Shown: positions 23,154 through 31,097 of the stretch, piece by piece
Numbering within the stretch: the stretch's first letter is position 1
How the letters are laid out: every line of letters starts with the position of its first letter
From: Sphingomonadales bacterium CG_4_10_14_3_um_filter_58_15
GTDB lineage: Bacteria > Pseudomonadota > Alphaproteobacteria > Sphingomonadales > Sphingomonadaceae
Assembly: GCA_002783865.1 (NCBI GenBank)
Contig: PFJE01000093.1
Location: forward strand, 13,853 to 47,625
Direction of reading: 5' to 3'
Length of the DNA stretch: 33,773 nucleotides
Made by a program: the position numbers and the translations under genes
The notes under the pieces: generated by a model
Database searches by the model: none
Seen by the model: the letters and a program-made list of their open reading frames with translations, nothing else
What the model was told of the DNA's origin: nothing

Positions 23154-24389
23154 TCAGCCGAGCGACAGCAGGATGCCGGCGAGCGCCGCGCTCATCAGAT
23201 TGGCAAGCGAGCCCGCGGCCAGGGCGCGCAGGCCGAGCCGGGCGATGACCGGGCGCTGATTGGGCGCAAGGCCGCCGGTGACCGCGAGCTGAATCGCGAT
23301 GCTGCTGAAATTGGCGAAGCCGCACAGGGCGAAGATGACAATCGCGTTGGTCAGCGGCGAAATGCCGGCTTGGATCTTGCCCAGTTCGATGAAAGCGACA
23401 AATTCGTTGAGCACCACCTTCGTGCCGAACAGGCCGCCGGCACCGAGCGCTTCTTCCCAGGGGACGCCGAGCAGATACATGATCGGGGCAAAAATATAGC
23501 CGATCACCAGCTGGAAGCTGAGGTCGGGATAGCCGAACCAGCCGCCGATGCCGCCGAGCAGGCCATTGGCGAGAGCGACCAGAGCGACAAAGGCCAGCAC
23601 CATCGCGCCGACCGCGACCGCCAGCTTGACGCCGGTCTGCGCGCCCATGCCGGCGGCCATGATGATATTGGCGGGTTTTTCATCCTCATATTCGACAGCG
23701 ATGACCAGCTCTTCAGGGGCAGGGTCCTCGGGATTGTCCGGCATGATGATCTTGGCCATCAATATGCCGCCGGGCGCCGACATGAAGGCGGCGGCGAGCA
23801 GATAGTCGATGCGAATGCCCATCGCGGCATAGGCGGCCAGGATCGTGCCGGCGACGCCGGCCATGCCGACGCTCATTACGGTGAACAGTTGCGACTGGGT
23901 CAGGCTGGCGAGATAGGGGCGAATGACCAGCGGCGATTCCGACTGGCCGACGAAGATATTGGCCGCGGCACAAAGCGATTCGACTTTCGAGATGCCGGTA
24001 ATTTTCTGGATGCCGCCGCCGACCCATTTGATGATGAACTGCATGACGCCGAGATAATAGAGTATCGAGATCAGTGCCGAGAAGAAGATGATCACCGGCA
24101 GCGCGGCGATCGCGAAGCTGTTGCCGCCAATCGACGGGTCGGCGAGCGGGCCAAAGATGAAATTGGTGCCGGCCGATGCATAGCCGAGCAGATTGGAGAC
24201 GCCGAAGGCCATCGCTTCGATGATCCGCTTCCCGGCAGGAATATAGAGCACGATCACGGCGATCCCGGCCTGCAGGGCGAAGGCGGCACCGACCACCCGG
24301 AACCGGATATTGCGGCGTCCGGTCGACAGACCAAAAGCGATCAGCAGGATCAGGGCCATGCCAGCGATGCTTGTCAGGATGGGCATCAT
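23154..24389 (-). CDS. Concentrative nucleoside transporter (CNT/NupC family)
   Basis: This 411-residue membrane protein has about ten hydrophobic segments. It contains the CNT signature GQSESP (148-153), FMSAPGGILMAKI (202-214), the LNEFVAF segment (327-333) with the conserved glutamate, and CGFANFSSIA (356-365). CNT proteins import nucleosides with sodium or protons through the inner membrane. Two adjacent ATGs (24389 and 24386) are possible starts; GGAAGAG lies 4 and 7 bp upstream. It follows the LOG-family gene by 37 bp and precedes the oxygenase by 44 bp, so all four genes of the block probably share one transcript devoted to nucleoside uptake and use. Confidence 0.94.
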   Translation of the reverse strand: MMPILTSIAGMALILLIAFGLSTGRRNIRFRVVGAAFALQAGIAVIVLYIPAGKRIIEAMAFGVSNLLGYASAGTNFIFGPLADPSIGGNSFAIAALPVIIFFSALISILYYLGVMQFIIKWVGGGIQKITGISKVESLCAAANIFVGQSESPLVIRPYLASLTQSQLFTVMSVGMAGVAGTILAAYAAMGIRIDYLLAAAFMSAPGGILMAKIIMPDNPEDPAPEELVIAVEYEDEKPANIIMAAGMGAQTGVKLAVAVGAMVLAFVALVALANGLLGGIGGWFGYPDLSFQLVIGYIFAPIMYLLGVPWEEALGAGGLFGTKVVLNEFVAFIELGKIQAGISPLTNAIVIFALCGFANFSSIAIQLAVTGGLAPNQRPVIARLGLRALAAGSLANLMSAALAGILLSLG

Positions 24390-24426
24390 GCTACTCTTCC
24401 GATCGCAGATTGGGGCCGCATTGCTT

Positions 24427-24996
24427 CTACCATTTGAAACTGCCCGCTTCGGCGGTGCAGGCGGCGGCGAGCCGGTCGAGGCAATCGTCGATATCGTCGG
24501 AGACGATCAGATGCTTGCGCCGTTCGGCCGAGACAAAGCCCTGTTCGGCCATGGTGTCGAGAAAGGCGATGAGCGCGTCCCAGTAACCGCCGACATTCAG
24601 GATGGCGAAGGGCTTGTTATGATAGCCAAGCGCGTTCCAGCTCCAGGCCTCGAACAATTCGTCCATCGTGCCGACGCCGCCCGGCAAGGCGACAAAGGCA
24701 TCGGTCAGATCGGTCATCCTGGCCTTGCGCTCGTGCATATTGGGAACGATGTGCAGTTCGGTCACTCCGGTATGCGCGACTTCCAGATCTTTCAGCATTT
24801 CCGGGATCACGCCGTGGACCTGTCCGCCTTCAGCCAGCACCGTGTCGGCGATGACCCCCATCAGCCCTAGACGACCGCCACCATAGACCAGATCGACGCC
24901 GCGCGCCGCCATGGCCTTGCCGAGCAAGATCGTAGCTGCAGCGTAAGTCGGGTCTTTCCCGCTGTTGGCGCCACAATAAACTGCCAGTCTCTGCAA
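24427..24996 (-). CDS. LOG-family protein (nucleoside 5'-monophosphate phosphoribohydrolase, TIGR00730 type)
   Basis: This 189-residue Rossmann-like protein has the family motifs YGGGRLGLMG (38-47), MHERKARM (87-94) and the phosphate/active-site motif PGGVGTMDE (105-113). Family enzymes release the free base from nucleoside monophosphates; some activate cytokinins, others recycle nucleotides. It is the first gene of the block that also contains a nucleoside transporter and a uridine kinase, which suits a salvage role. The start appears to be TTG at 24996, with GGGGGA 4 bp upstream and the conserved LAVYCGANSG following directly; no ATG is available nearby. The older label 'lysine decarboxylase' for this family is wrong. 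Confidence 0.9.
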   Translation of the reverse strand: MQRLAVYCGANSGKDPTYAAATILLGKAMAARGVDLVYGGGRLGLMGVIADTVLAEGGQVHGVIPEMLKDLEVAHTGVTELHIVPNMHERKARMTDLTDAFVALPGGVGTMDELFEAWSWNALGYHNKPFAILNVGGYWDALIAFLDTMAEQGFVSAERRKHLIVSDDIDDCLDRLAAACTAEAGSFKW

Positions 24997-25121
24997 ATGA
25001 TCCCCCGATCGCGCGACAAGAAGGGCCGCGATCTGTGTTGCCTGTATCTTTTTCCCTATAGAAAAATTGCGCGGCGTGACTATTTCTTTTTTTTTGCCAC
25101 CGACCGCGCTAGGTCACCGCG

Positions 25122-25763
25122 ATGACAGAAACATCAAAAACCAGTCTCATCCCGCGCTCGCTGTTCGTCTTCGCGGTTCTCTATGGCGGCATGACCTGCA
25201 TCGCCGGAATATTGGGCGCGAAGCAGGTTGCGATCGGCCCCTTGGCGGTCGAATCCGGAATCTTCCCTTTCCTGCTGCTGGTGGTATTGTCAAGCTCGGT
25301 CGCCGAATTGCACAGTCGGGATGTGGCCAACCGGCTGGTCCGCTTTGGCTTCGTTCCGCTGATCACGGCGATCATCCTGATTCAGATCGTGCTGGCGCTG
25401 CCGACCGATCCGGGCATGTACGAACCGGCCAAAGAAGCCTTTCCGATCATATTGTCGCAGGGCGCAAGGCTGATGTTCGCCGGGATCATCGCTTATGGCG
25501 TGTCGCAGTTTCTCAACGTCTATATCTTCTCCCGCCTGGCCAATATGAAAGGCGCGATGCTGGCGCTGCGTGCCGCCATTGCCAGTGCCCTGTCGCAAAT
25601 TGTCGATACGGTGATTTTCATCACCATCGCCTTTTACGGCGAGCGTCCGATCGGGCAATTGCTGCTGGGCCAGGGTTCGGCCAAGGTTGTCCTGTCCTTT
25701 CTGCTGGTCCCTTTCCTGATCCTGTTCTTCGTGAAACTGGGCCGCAGACTGGACCGGGAATGA
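25122..25763 (+). CDS. Queuosine precursor transporter (YhhQ / VUT family)
   Basis: This 213-residue integral membrane protein has about six hydrophobic segments. The family-typical segments are SSSVAELHSRDVANRLVRFGF, ISQFLNVYIFSR (here VSQFLNVYIFSR) and a conserved RAAIASALSQIVDTVIFITIAFYG. YhhQ proteins import preQ0/preQ1 bases used to make the tRNA nucleoside queuosine. The ATG at 25122 lacks a strong Shine-Dalgarno match. The gene is divergent from the LOG gene (125-bp gap) and its stop lies 7 bp from the stop of the opposite-strand MocA-like gene. I looked upstream for a preQ1 riboswitch and did not find a convincing one. Confidence 0.87.
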   Translation: MTETSKTSLIPRSLFVFAVLYGGMTCIAGILGAKQVAIGPLAVESGIFPFLLLVVLSSSVAELHSRDVANRLVRFGFVPLITAIILIQIVLALPTDPGMYEPAKEAFPIILSQGARLMFAGIIAYGVSQFLNVYIFSRLANMKGAMLALRAAIASALSQIVDTVIFITIAFYGERPIGQLLLGQGSAKVVLSFLLVPFLILFFVKLGRRLDRE

Positions 25764-25770
25764 TGGCTCT

Positions 25771-26367
25771 CTAGCCAGGTCGCGCGGTTTTTTCATTGGC
25801 CCGGGCAAGGTCCTCGGCTGTATCTATATCGAAGAGCAGATCATCGTCGCCAGCTATCAGATGGGCGTCTGACAGCAATCGACGAGCGCCGGTATCCCCT
25901 TGCAGGGTGGTTAGCGGCTCCAGTTTATCGATGGGAAAAATCGTCGGTGGCATGGCGCGCCCGTCGCGGCTCGATGCCACGGTACCGCCCGATTGCGCGA
26001 AGGCGGCGAGCAGCTGGCCGAGATGGTCGCGCGTCACAAAGGGCATGTCGGCGAGCAGGATACACAGTCCGCTGGCGCCGCATTTGATGGCGTGAGCGGC
26101 GGCAAGCCGGACGGAAGTTGCCTGGCCTTGCGCGGCGTCATCGTTGGCGAGGATCTGATAGCCGAGATCGCGCCATTGTGCTGCGCAGCGATGCTCTGGC
26201 GACCCGATCACCAGCTTGTGGGCGAAAGGCATGGCCGCTCCCACTTCCGCTGCATGCAGGCCGAGCATCTTGCCACCCAGCAACGCGCTCAGCTTGTCCC
26301 GCTCGCCAAATCTGCGGGACTGTCCCGCGGCCAGCAACGCCAGCAGGATGCCGGAGTTCTTGGTCAA
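25771..26367 (-). CDS. MocA-like molybdenum cofactor nucleotidyltransferase
   Basis: This 198-residue protein has the NTP-transferase start LAAGQSRRFGERDKL (12-26), ANDDAAQGQATSVRLA, the metal-binding LLADMPFV (104-111), GDTGARR (157-163) and DIDTAEDL near the end. MocA adds CMP to molybdopterin to make the cytosine-dinucleotide cofactor used by xanthine-oxidase-family enzymes; MobA adds GMP. The motif set and its place as last gene of a molybdenum hydroxylase operon favour MocA. The start is TTG at 26367, an unusual codon, just 7 bp after the cytochrome gene; no ATG is available before the conserved motif. Confidence 0.88.
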   Translation of the reverse strand: MTKNSGILLALLAAGQSRRFGERDKLSALLGGKMLGLHAAEVGAAMPFAHKLVIGSPEHRCAAQWRDLGYQILANDDAAQGQATSVRLAAAHAIKCGASGLCILLADMPFVTRDHLGQLLAAFAQSGGTVASSRDGRAMPPTIFPIDKLEPLTTLQGDTGARRLLSDAHLIAGDDDLLFDIDTAEDLARANEKTARPG

Positions 26368-26374
26368 TGCGTGC

Positions 26375-26851
26375 TCAATTGGCGGTGGCGCTTTCCAGAT
26401 AGGTGATCACTGCTTCTCGCTTGGCCGGCTCCGCGATCGCACCGGCGACCATCGTGGTGCCCGGAATCTTTGCGGCCGGATCGGCGAGATAGCTATCCAG
26501 ATTGGTGGCCGTCCAGATAATTCCGGAAGCTTTCAAGGCATCAGAATAGGCAAATCCGGTGACCGCACCGGCGGCTTTACCAACGATCCCGAACAGATTC
26601 GGCCCGGCGCCATTGGTCGCGCCTTTCTCGATTGTATGACAGGCGGCGCAATTGGCAAAGGCAGCCTTTCCCTCGGCGAGCAGGGCGCTTGCCGAACCGC
26701 CATCCGCAGCGACAGCAGTGGCGGCGGTTGCTACCGGCGCCGCGCCGGGTTCGCGGACGATGATCTGCTCCACCGGTCCGGGTGCGGCATCAGCGCTGCA
26801 GCCCGCGAGCAGAAAGACTGTGAGGCAGGCAAAAGTTCGCACGGTGGTCAT
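26375..26851 (-). CDS. Lipoprotein c-type cytochrome
   Basis: This 158-residue protein starts with a lipoprotein signal peptide ending in LLAGC (cysteine 18), then a low-complexity Ala/Val/Pro linker. A class I cytochrome c domain follows, with the heme site CAACH (68-72), [12 protein letters not shown] (82-92) and the distal methionine ligand M134 (KIPGTTMV). It would be anchored to the membrane on the periplasmic side and accept electrons from the Tat-exported hydroxylase encoded 13 bp upstream. The ATG at 26851 has GGAA at a good distance; a longer frame to 26923 overlaps the hydroxylase gene and lacks a signal peptide, so it is rejected. Confidence 0.93.
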   Translation of the reverse strand: MTTVRTFACLTVFLLAGCSADAAPGPVEQIIVREPGAAPVATAATAVAADGGSASALLAEGKAAFANCAACHTIEKGATNGAGPNLFGIVGKAAGAVTGFAYSDALKASGIIWTATNLDSYLADPAAKIPGTTMVAGAIAEPAKREAVITYLESATAN

Positions 26852-26864
26852 GGTTCGGTTCCGA

Positions 26865-29111
26865 TCAGGCAAAGCTGTGTTTGGACAAGGGCAGCTCGCG
26901 AATCCGCTTGCCGGTGGCGGCAAAAATCGCGTTGGTCACGGCGGGCGCAATCGGCGGCAGGCCCGGTTCACCACCGCCGCCGAGATGCTTGTGATCGCCA
27001 TTGATCAAAGCCACTTCGACCTCGGGCATCTCGTTAATCCGGAGCATCGGATAGTCGTGGAAATTGCTTTGCTGAACCTTGCCATCCTTGAGCGTAATTT
27101 CACCATAGAGCGCTGCGGTCAGGCCATAGGCAATGGCGCTTTCCATCTGCGCGGTAAAGCCGTCGGGATTGATGACAAAGCCGGGATCGGCGGCGACATA
27201 GACTTTTTTCACCTTCGGTTTGGCGCCGCTCATATCGACTTCGGCGACCTGCGCGACGATCGATCCGAATGACGGCACGAAGGCGATGCCGCGACCATGT
27301 TTTTCGGGCAGCGCGCTGCCCCAGCCGGACATTTTTGCCGCGGTGTCGAGCACTTTCAAATGGCGCGGCGACCCCGCGAGCAGTTCGCGGCGAAAGGTAT
27401 AGCCGTCCTTGCCGGCAGCATCGGCCATTTCATCGACAAAGGATTCGATGAAGAAGCCGTGCTGGCTGTGATCGACCGACCGCCAGGGGCCAAAGCGCAA
27501 CTGGGTCGGCACATCGACCTTGCGAATCTTGTGACTGGCGATGTTGTAATAGGGCACGGTCGGCGCATCTTTGGGATCGAACAAATGGGTGTGGATATTG
27601 TCCCAGCTGACCGCCTTGCCATCCTTGTCGAGCCCGCCCCGAAAGCGGCTGGTCGCTGATGGACGGTAATGATCCTGCGCCGTATCCTCTTCCCGCGACC
27701 AGATCATCTTGACCGGATAGCCGGTGGCCTTGGCGATCCGCGTCGCCATCGTGATATTGTCGCTTTCCGACCGGCGTCCGAACCCGCCGCCGAGATAGGC
27801 GTTGTGATAGGTGACATCCTCGAACGGCAGACCGGCGGCATCAGCCGCTGCCTGGCGTGCATTGACCGGCGCCTGATGGCCTGACCAGACATCGCATTTG
27901 CCGTCGCGGACCCAGGCGGTGCAGTTCATTGGCTCCATCGTCGCATGGGCGAGGAACGGGACTTTATACTCGGCCTCAACCTTGATCGCTGCGCTGGCAA
28001 AGCCCTTGGCGACATCGCCTGTTTCGGTTTCCATATCGCCGCCGTCATCACCGGCTTCATCAAGATGGGTGGCATAGCGGGCAAACAGCGCATCCTGATC
28101 GAGGCTATCGCCTTCGCTTTTGCTATATTTCGCATCGATGCTGTTCAGCGCCTGCTGGGCCTGCCAATAGCCATCGGCGACCACCGCGACAAAATCGCCC
28201 ATATTGAGGATTTGCAGCACGCCGGGCATGGTTTTGGCGGCGCTGGCATCCATCGATTCGATTGTTGCGCCGACCACCGGAGCGGCCCTGACCGCCGCAT
28301 ATTTCATCCCCGGGACCTGGGCATCGATACCAAATACCGCGCTGCCATCGACCTTTGCCGGAATATCGTGGCGGGCCTTGGGCTGGCCCATGATGGTGTA
28401 ATTTTCCGGAGATTTCAGTGTCGGTTTGGCGGGCAGGCTTTGCTCCGCTGCGGCGAGAGCGAATTTCGAAAAGGGCTCGGACTTGCCGCTTCCGGCATGG
28501 AGGATCATGCTGTTCGCAGTGGTAATTTCGCCAGCCGGTACCTGCCATTCGCTAGCCGCGGCCGCGACCAGCATTTCGCGCGCCGCCGCGCCGGCGGTGC
28601 GCATCGCGCGCTGACCGGTGGCGCGCACCGAATAGCTGCCGCCGGTAAATTGCAGGCCCATCGCCTGTGCCAGTTCCAAAATGCCGCCGGTGACCGTCGG
28701 TTCGAAAATTGCCGGGACATCGAGATCGGGAGCCAGAAAATCGCGGGCGATCGAATCGGAGACATATTGCATGTCCGCCGGCGCTTCGAGAATCCGTACC
28801 TTGTTCCAGTCCGCATCCATCTCGTCGGCCAGCATCTGCGCCAGCGCGGTATAGACTCCTTGGCCCATCTCGACATGCGGGATGACGGCGGTGACAATAT
28901 TGTCGGCATCGACCTTGACCCAGGCGTTGAGCAAACGCTCATTCTCGCCTTTGGCCAAAAGCGGGCTCAGACGGTCGATTGGATTGCCCTGACGGACGGC
29001 AACGCCGACCACCAGCGCGCTGCCGGCAACCACGCCTGCACCGATAAAGGCGCGGCGCGTCCATTTGCCGGTTTTGCCGGGCTTGTCGGTCGCTGTGTTG
29101 TTCTTGCTCAT
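26865..29111 (-). CDS. iorB: Molybdenum hydroxylase large subunit (isoquinoline 1-oxidoreductase beta-like)
   Basis: This 748-residue xanthine-oxidase-family subunit starts with a twin-arginine signal ([20 protein letters not shown], arginines 19-20), so the folded enzyme is probably exported to the periplasm. It contains [15 protein letters not shown] and, near the C-terminus, [20 protein letters not shown], where the conserved GEP glutamate is the catalytic base of molybdenum hydroxylases. It hydroxylates N-heterocycles or aldehydes with water as oxygen donor. The substrate is unknown; the gene symbol reflects family only. Its start overlaps the stop of the small-subunit gene by 4 bp (ATGA). 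The longer reading frame upstream to 29528 is an out-of-frame shadow of the small subunit. Confidence 0.92.
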   Translation of the reverse strand: MSKNNTATDKPGKTGKWTRRAFIGAGVVAGSALVVGVAVRQGNPIDRLSPLLAKGENERLLNAWVKVDADNIVTAVIPHVEMGQGVYTALAQMLADEMDADWNKVRILEAPADMQYVSDSIARDFLAPDLDVPAIFEPTVTGGILELAQAMGLQFTGGSYSVRATGQRAMRTAGAAAREMLVAAAASEWQVPAGEITTANSMILHAGSGKSEPFSKFALAAAEQSLPAKPTLKSPENYTIMGQPKARHDIPAKVDGSAVFGIDAQVPGMKYAAVRAAPVVGATIESMDASAAKTMPGVLQILNMGDFVAVVADGYWQAQQALNSIDAKYSKSEGDSLDQDALFARYATHLDEAGDDGGDMETETGDVAKGFASAAIKVEAEYKVPFLAHATMEPMNCTAWVRDGKCDVWSGHQAPVNARQAAADAAGLPFEDVTYHNAYLGGGFGRRSESDNITMATRIAKATGYPVKMIWSREEDTAQDHYRPSATSRFRGGLDKDGKAVSWDNIHTHLFDPKDAPTVPYYNIASHKIRKVDVPTQLRFGPWRSVDHSQHGFFIESFVDEMADAAGKDGYTFRRELLAGSPRHLKVLDTAAKMSGWGSALPEKHGRGIAFVPSFGSIVAQVAEVDMSGAKPKVKKVYVAADPGFVINPDGFTAQMESAIAYGLTAALYGEITLKDGKVQQSNFHDYPMLRINEMPEVEVALINGDHKHLGGGGEPGLPPIAPAVTNAIFAATGKRIRELPLSKHSFA

Positions 29112-29593
29112 GCCACCGTCTCCTGCACGGTGGTCAGCTCGATGCCGGCCGCGGCCTTTATCGCTGTGCGAATCCGGTTGTACATGCCGCAGCGACAGAC
29201 ATTGCCGGCCATCGCGGCGTCGATCTGCGCGTCGGTGGGCTGCGGGTTTTTCAGCAGCAGCGCCGTCGCCGACATGATCTGGCCGGACTGGCAATAGCCG
29301 CATTGCGGAACCTGGGCTTCGATCCAGGCTTGCTGGACCTTGTGCAATGTGCCGTCTTCGCTGGCGATACCTTCGATGGTGGTGATGCTCTTGCCTTCGG
29401 CGGCAGATACGGGGGTCGAACAACTGCGGATCGGTTTGCCATCCAGATGCACCGTGCAGGCGCCGCACTGGGCGATGCCGCAGCCGAATTTGGTACCGGG
29501 CATTTCCAGATTTTCGCGGACGACCCATAATATCGGTGTTGCCGGGTCGACATCGACTTCCCTGGATTGACCGTTGACGTTCAGCTTGATCAT
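29108..29593 (-). CDS. iorA: Molybdenum hydroxylase small subunit, two 2Fe-2S clusters (isoquinoline 1-oxidoreductase alpha-like)
   Basis: This 161-residue protein has a plant-type ferredoxin domain (cysteines 38, 43, 46 and 58; [11 protein letters not shown]) and a helical 2Fe-2S domain (C98, C101, C133, C135; QCGYCQSGQ and CRCGMY). All eight cluster ligands are present. It passes electrons from the molybdenum centre of the large subunit to the acceptor, here probably the lipoprotein cytochrome c. It has no FAD subunit partner in the operon, as usual for IorAB-type enzymes. It is the first gene of a four-gene operon (small subunit, large subunit, cytochrome, MocA), all overlapping or within 13 bp. 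The ATG at 29593 is preferred over an upstream in-frame codon at 29659 that would precede the promoter. Confidence 0.93.
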   Translation of the reverse strand: MIKLNVNGQSREVDVDPATPILWVVRENLEMPGTKFGCGIAQCGACTVHLDGKPIRSCSTPVSAAEGKSITTIEGIASEDGTLHKVQQAWIEAQVPQCGYCQSGQIMSATALLLKNPQPTDAQIDAAMAGNVCRCGMYNRIRTAIKAAAGIELTTVQETVA

Positions 29594-29630
29594 GGCAGTT
29601 TCACCCGGATGATTGAATGGCAATTTGCAA

Positions 29631-29659
29631 CTTATAGCGGAGCGACCGGGCCAAGCCAA
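29631..29659 (-). promoter_or_regulatory. Putative promoter of the molybdenum hydroxylase operon
   Basis: On the minus strand TTGGCT (29654-29659) and TATAAG (29631-29636) are separated by 17 bp and lie 38 bp upstream of the small-subunit ATG. Confidence 0.5.
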
Positions 29660-29668
29660 GTGGCCTTT

Positions 29669-29757
29669 GGGGCATGGGCTTGACCCGCATCCGGTGCGGG
29701 GAGCCGATCAGGCTATTCCATCGGCCAGTTCGACAAGGACCAAGAGGTCCGATGCCC
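29669..29757. repeat. Palindromic intergenic element C
   Basis: Nested dyads are visible: CCCGCA-TCCGG-TGCGGG (29684-29700), GGACC-AAGA-GGTCC (29737-29750) and an outer pair GGGCAT (29670-29675) / ATGCCC (29752-29757). It looks like another intergenic repeat type, but only one copy is in the window. It lies between two divergent promoters. Confidence 0.45.
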
Positions 29758-29798
29758 AAGCGATGACGGTGCCGATCCGCGCTTGCCGTAGCGTCACC

Positions 29799-29846
29799 TT
29801 AATTGCTCGGTTAATTGCTTGTTTTCAGCGGTTTTCAGCCTATAGT
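29799..29846 (+). promoter_or_regulatory. Promoter region with tandem direct repeats before the acyl-CoA dehydrogenase pair
   Basis: TTAATTGCT occurs twice, 12 bp apart (29799-29807 and 29811-29819), followed by GTTTTCAGC twice, 10 bp apart (29821-29829 and 29831-29839). TATAGT (29841-29846) is a 5-of-6 match to -10, and TTGTTT (29819-29824) with a 16-bp spacer is a possible -35. The gene starts at 29877. Confidence 0.4.
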
Positions 29847-29876
29847 CCGGCCAAATTCTGACCAAGGAGCGCTCCC

Positions 29877-31073
29877 ATGAATCTGGAATTCACCGAAGAA
29901 GAAAAGGCCTTTCGCGCCGAAGTGCGTGAATTTATTGAAAATAATTATCCGCAGAATATCGGCACCCGCGGCGTGCAGGACGAGATGAGCCGCGAGGACA
30001 TGCTCGCCTGGCACAAGATTCTCGGCAAGAAGGGCTGGTCGGTTCCGGCCTGGCCCAAGGAATATGGCGGCACCGACTGGACGCCGACGCAGCGCTATAT
30101 CTGGTCGGAAGAAAATGCCCGGAAAAACACCGTCATGCCGCTGCCCTTTGGCGTCGCGATGGTCGGACCGGTGATCTACACATTCGGCAATGAAGAACAG
30201 AAAGCGCAGCATCTGCCCGGTATTCGCTCGGGTGATGTATGGTGGTGTCAGGGCTATTCCGAGCCCGGTGCTGGCTCCGATCTCGCCTCGCTGAAAACCA
30301 GCGCCGTGCGCGATGGCGACGACTATATCCTCAACGGCCAGAAAACCTGGACAACGCTGGCCCAGCATGCCGACTGGGGCTTCTTCCTCTGCCGCACCGA
30401 CCCGGATGCGCCCAAACCGCAGATGGGCATCAGCTTCATTCTGGTCGACATGAACACGCCCGGCATCGAGGTCCGCCCGATCAAGCTGATCGACGGCGGC
30501 TATGAGGTCAACGAAGTGTGGTTGACCGATGTCCGCGTACCTGCGACCAACTTGATTGGCGAAGAGAATAAGGGCTGGACCTATGCCAAGTTCCTGCTCG
30601 CGCACGAACGGTCCGGCATTGCCGGCGTGGCGCGCTCCAAGCGCGGTGTCGAACAGCTGAAGGAAATTGCTGCCTCGGAAATGCTCGATGGCAAGCCGCT
30701 GATCGAGGATATGGGATTTGCCACCAAGATCAGCCAGCTGGAGATCGATCTCTCGGCGCTGGAAATCACCGAGCTGAGAACATTGGCGGGTGAACAGGCG
30801 GGCAAGGGCCCGGGACCGGAAAGTTCCCTGCTCAAGGTCAAGGGCACCGAGATCCAGCAGCGCCTGACCGAGCTGACGCTGGAAGCGGTTGGCTATTATG
30901 GCGCTCCCGATTTCCGCAGCTTCCCGGATGACGGGTCGAACGACTTCCCGATTGGTCCGGACTATGCCCATCATGCGGCACCGACCTATTTCAACATGCG
31001 CAAGACGTCGATCTACGGCGGGTCCAACGAGATCCAGCGCAATATCATCACCAAAATGATTCTCGGCCTTTAA
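29877..31073 (+). CDS. Acyl-CoA dehydrogenase, subunit 1 of a probable heteromeric pair
   Basis: This 398-residue acyl-CoA dehydrogenase has the intact FAD/substrate loop GYSEPGAGSDLASL (126-139), YILNGQKTWTT (150-160) and the C-terminal IYGGSNEIQRNI. The medium-chain catalytic glutamate (YEGTS) is replaced by Gly in YGGSN, but E244 in LAHERS is in the helix-G position used by isovaleryl-CoA dehydrogenase. It introduces a 2,3-double bond in acyl-CoAs. AAGGAG lies 7 bp before the ATG at 29877. It is followed after 24 bp by a second, different acyl-CoA dehydrogenase gene, as in actinobacterial steroid side-chain enzymes whose two subunits form one alpha2beta2 enzyme. The substrate is unknown. 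Confidence 0.92.
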   Translation: MNLEFTEEEKAFRAEVREFIENNYPQNIGTRGVQDEMSREDMLAWHKILGKKGWSVPAWPKEYGGTDWTPTQRYIWSEENARKNTVMPLPFGVAMVGPVIYTFGNEEQKAQHLPGIRSGDVWWCQGYSEPGAGSDLASLKTSAVRDGDDYILNGQKTWTTLAQHADWGFFLCRTDPDAPKPQMGISFILVDMNTPGIEVRPIKLIDGGYEVNEVWLTDVRVPATNLIGEENKGWTYAKFLLAHERSGIAGVARSKRGVEQLKEIAASEMLDGKPLIEDMGFATKISQLEIDLSALEITELRTLAGEQAGKGPGPESSLLKVKGTEIQQRLTELTLEAVGYYGAPDFRSFPDDGSNDFPIGPDYAHHAAPTYFNMRKTSIYGGSNEIQRNIITKMILGL

Positions 31074-31097
31074 CCGGACCGACACAGGGGAACGAAT

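Noticed and set aside
25021-25121. Possible preQ1 riboswitch before the queuosine-precursor transporter
   Set aside because: A weak TTTTTC/GAAAAA dyad (25049-25066) and CCCTATAGAAAA are present, but the conserved preQ1-I stem, loop and A-rich tail could not be fitted.
25764-25793. Terminator between the convergent YhhQ and MocA genes
   Set aside because: TGGCT-CTCT-AGCCA is only a 5-bp stem, and the T run begins 10 bp after it, so it is not a convincing intrinsic terminator.
29112-29528. N-terminal extension of the molybdenum hydroxylase large subunit
   Set aside because: This stretch is an out-of-frame reading of the small-subunit gene; the Tat signal peptide at 29111 marks the true start.
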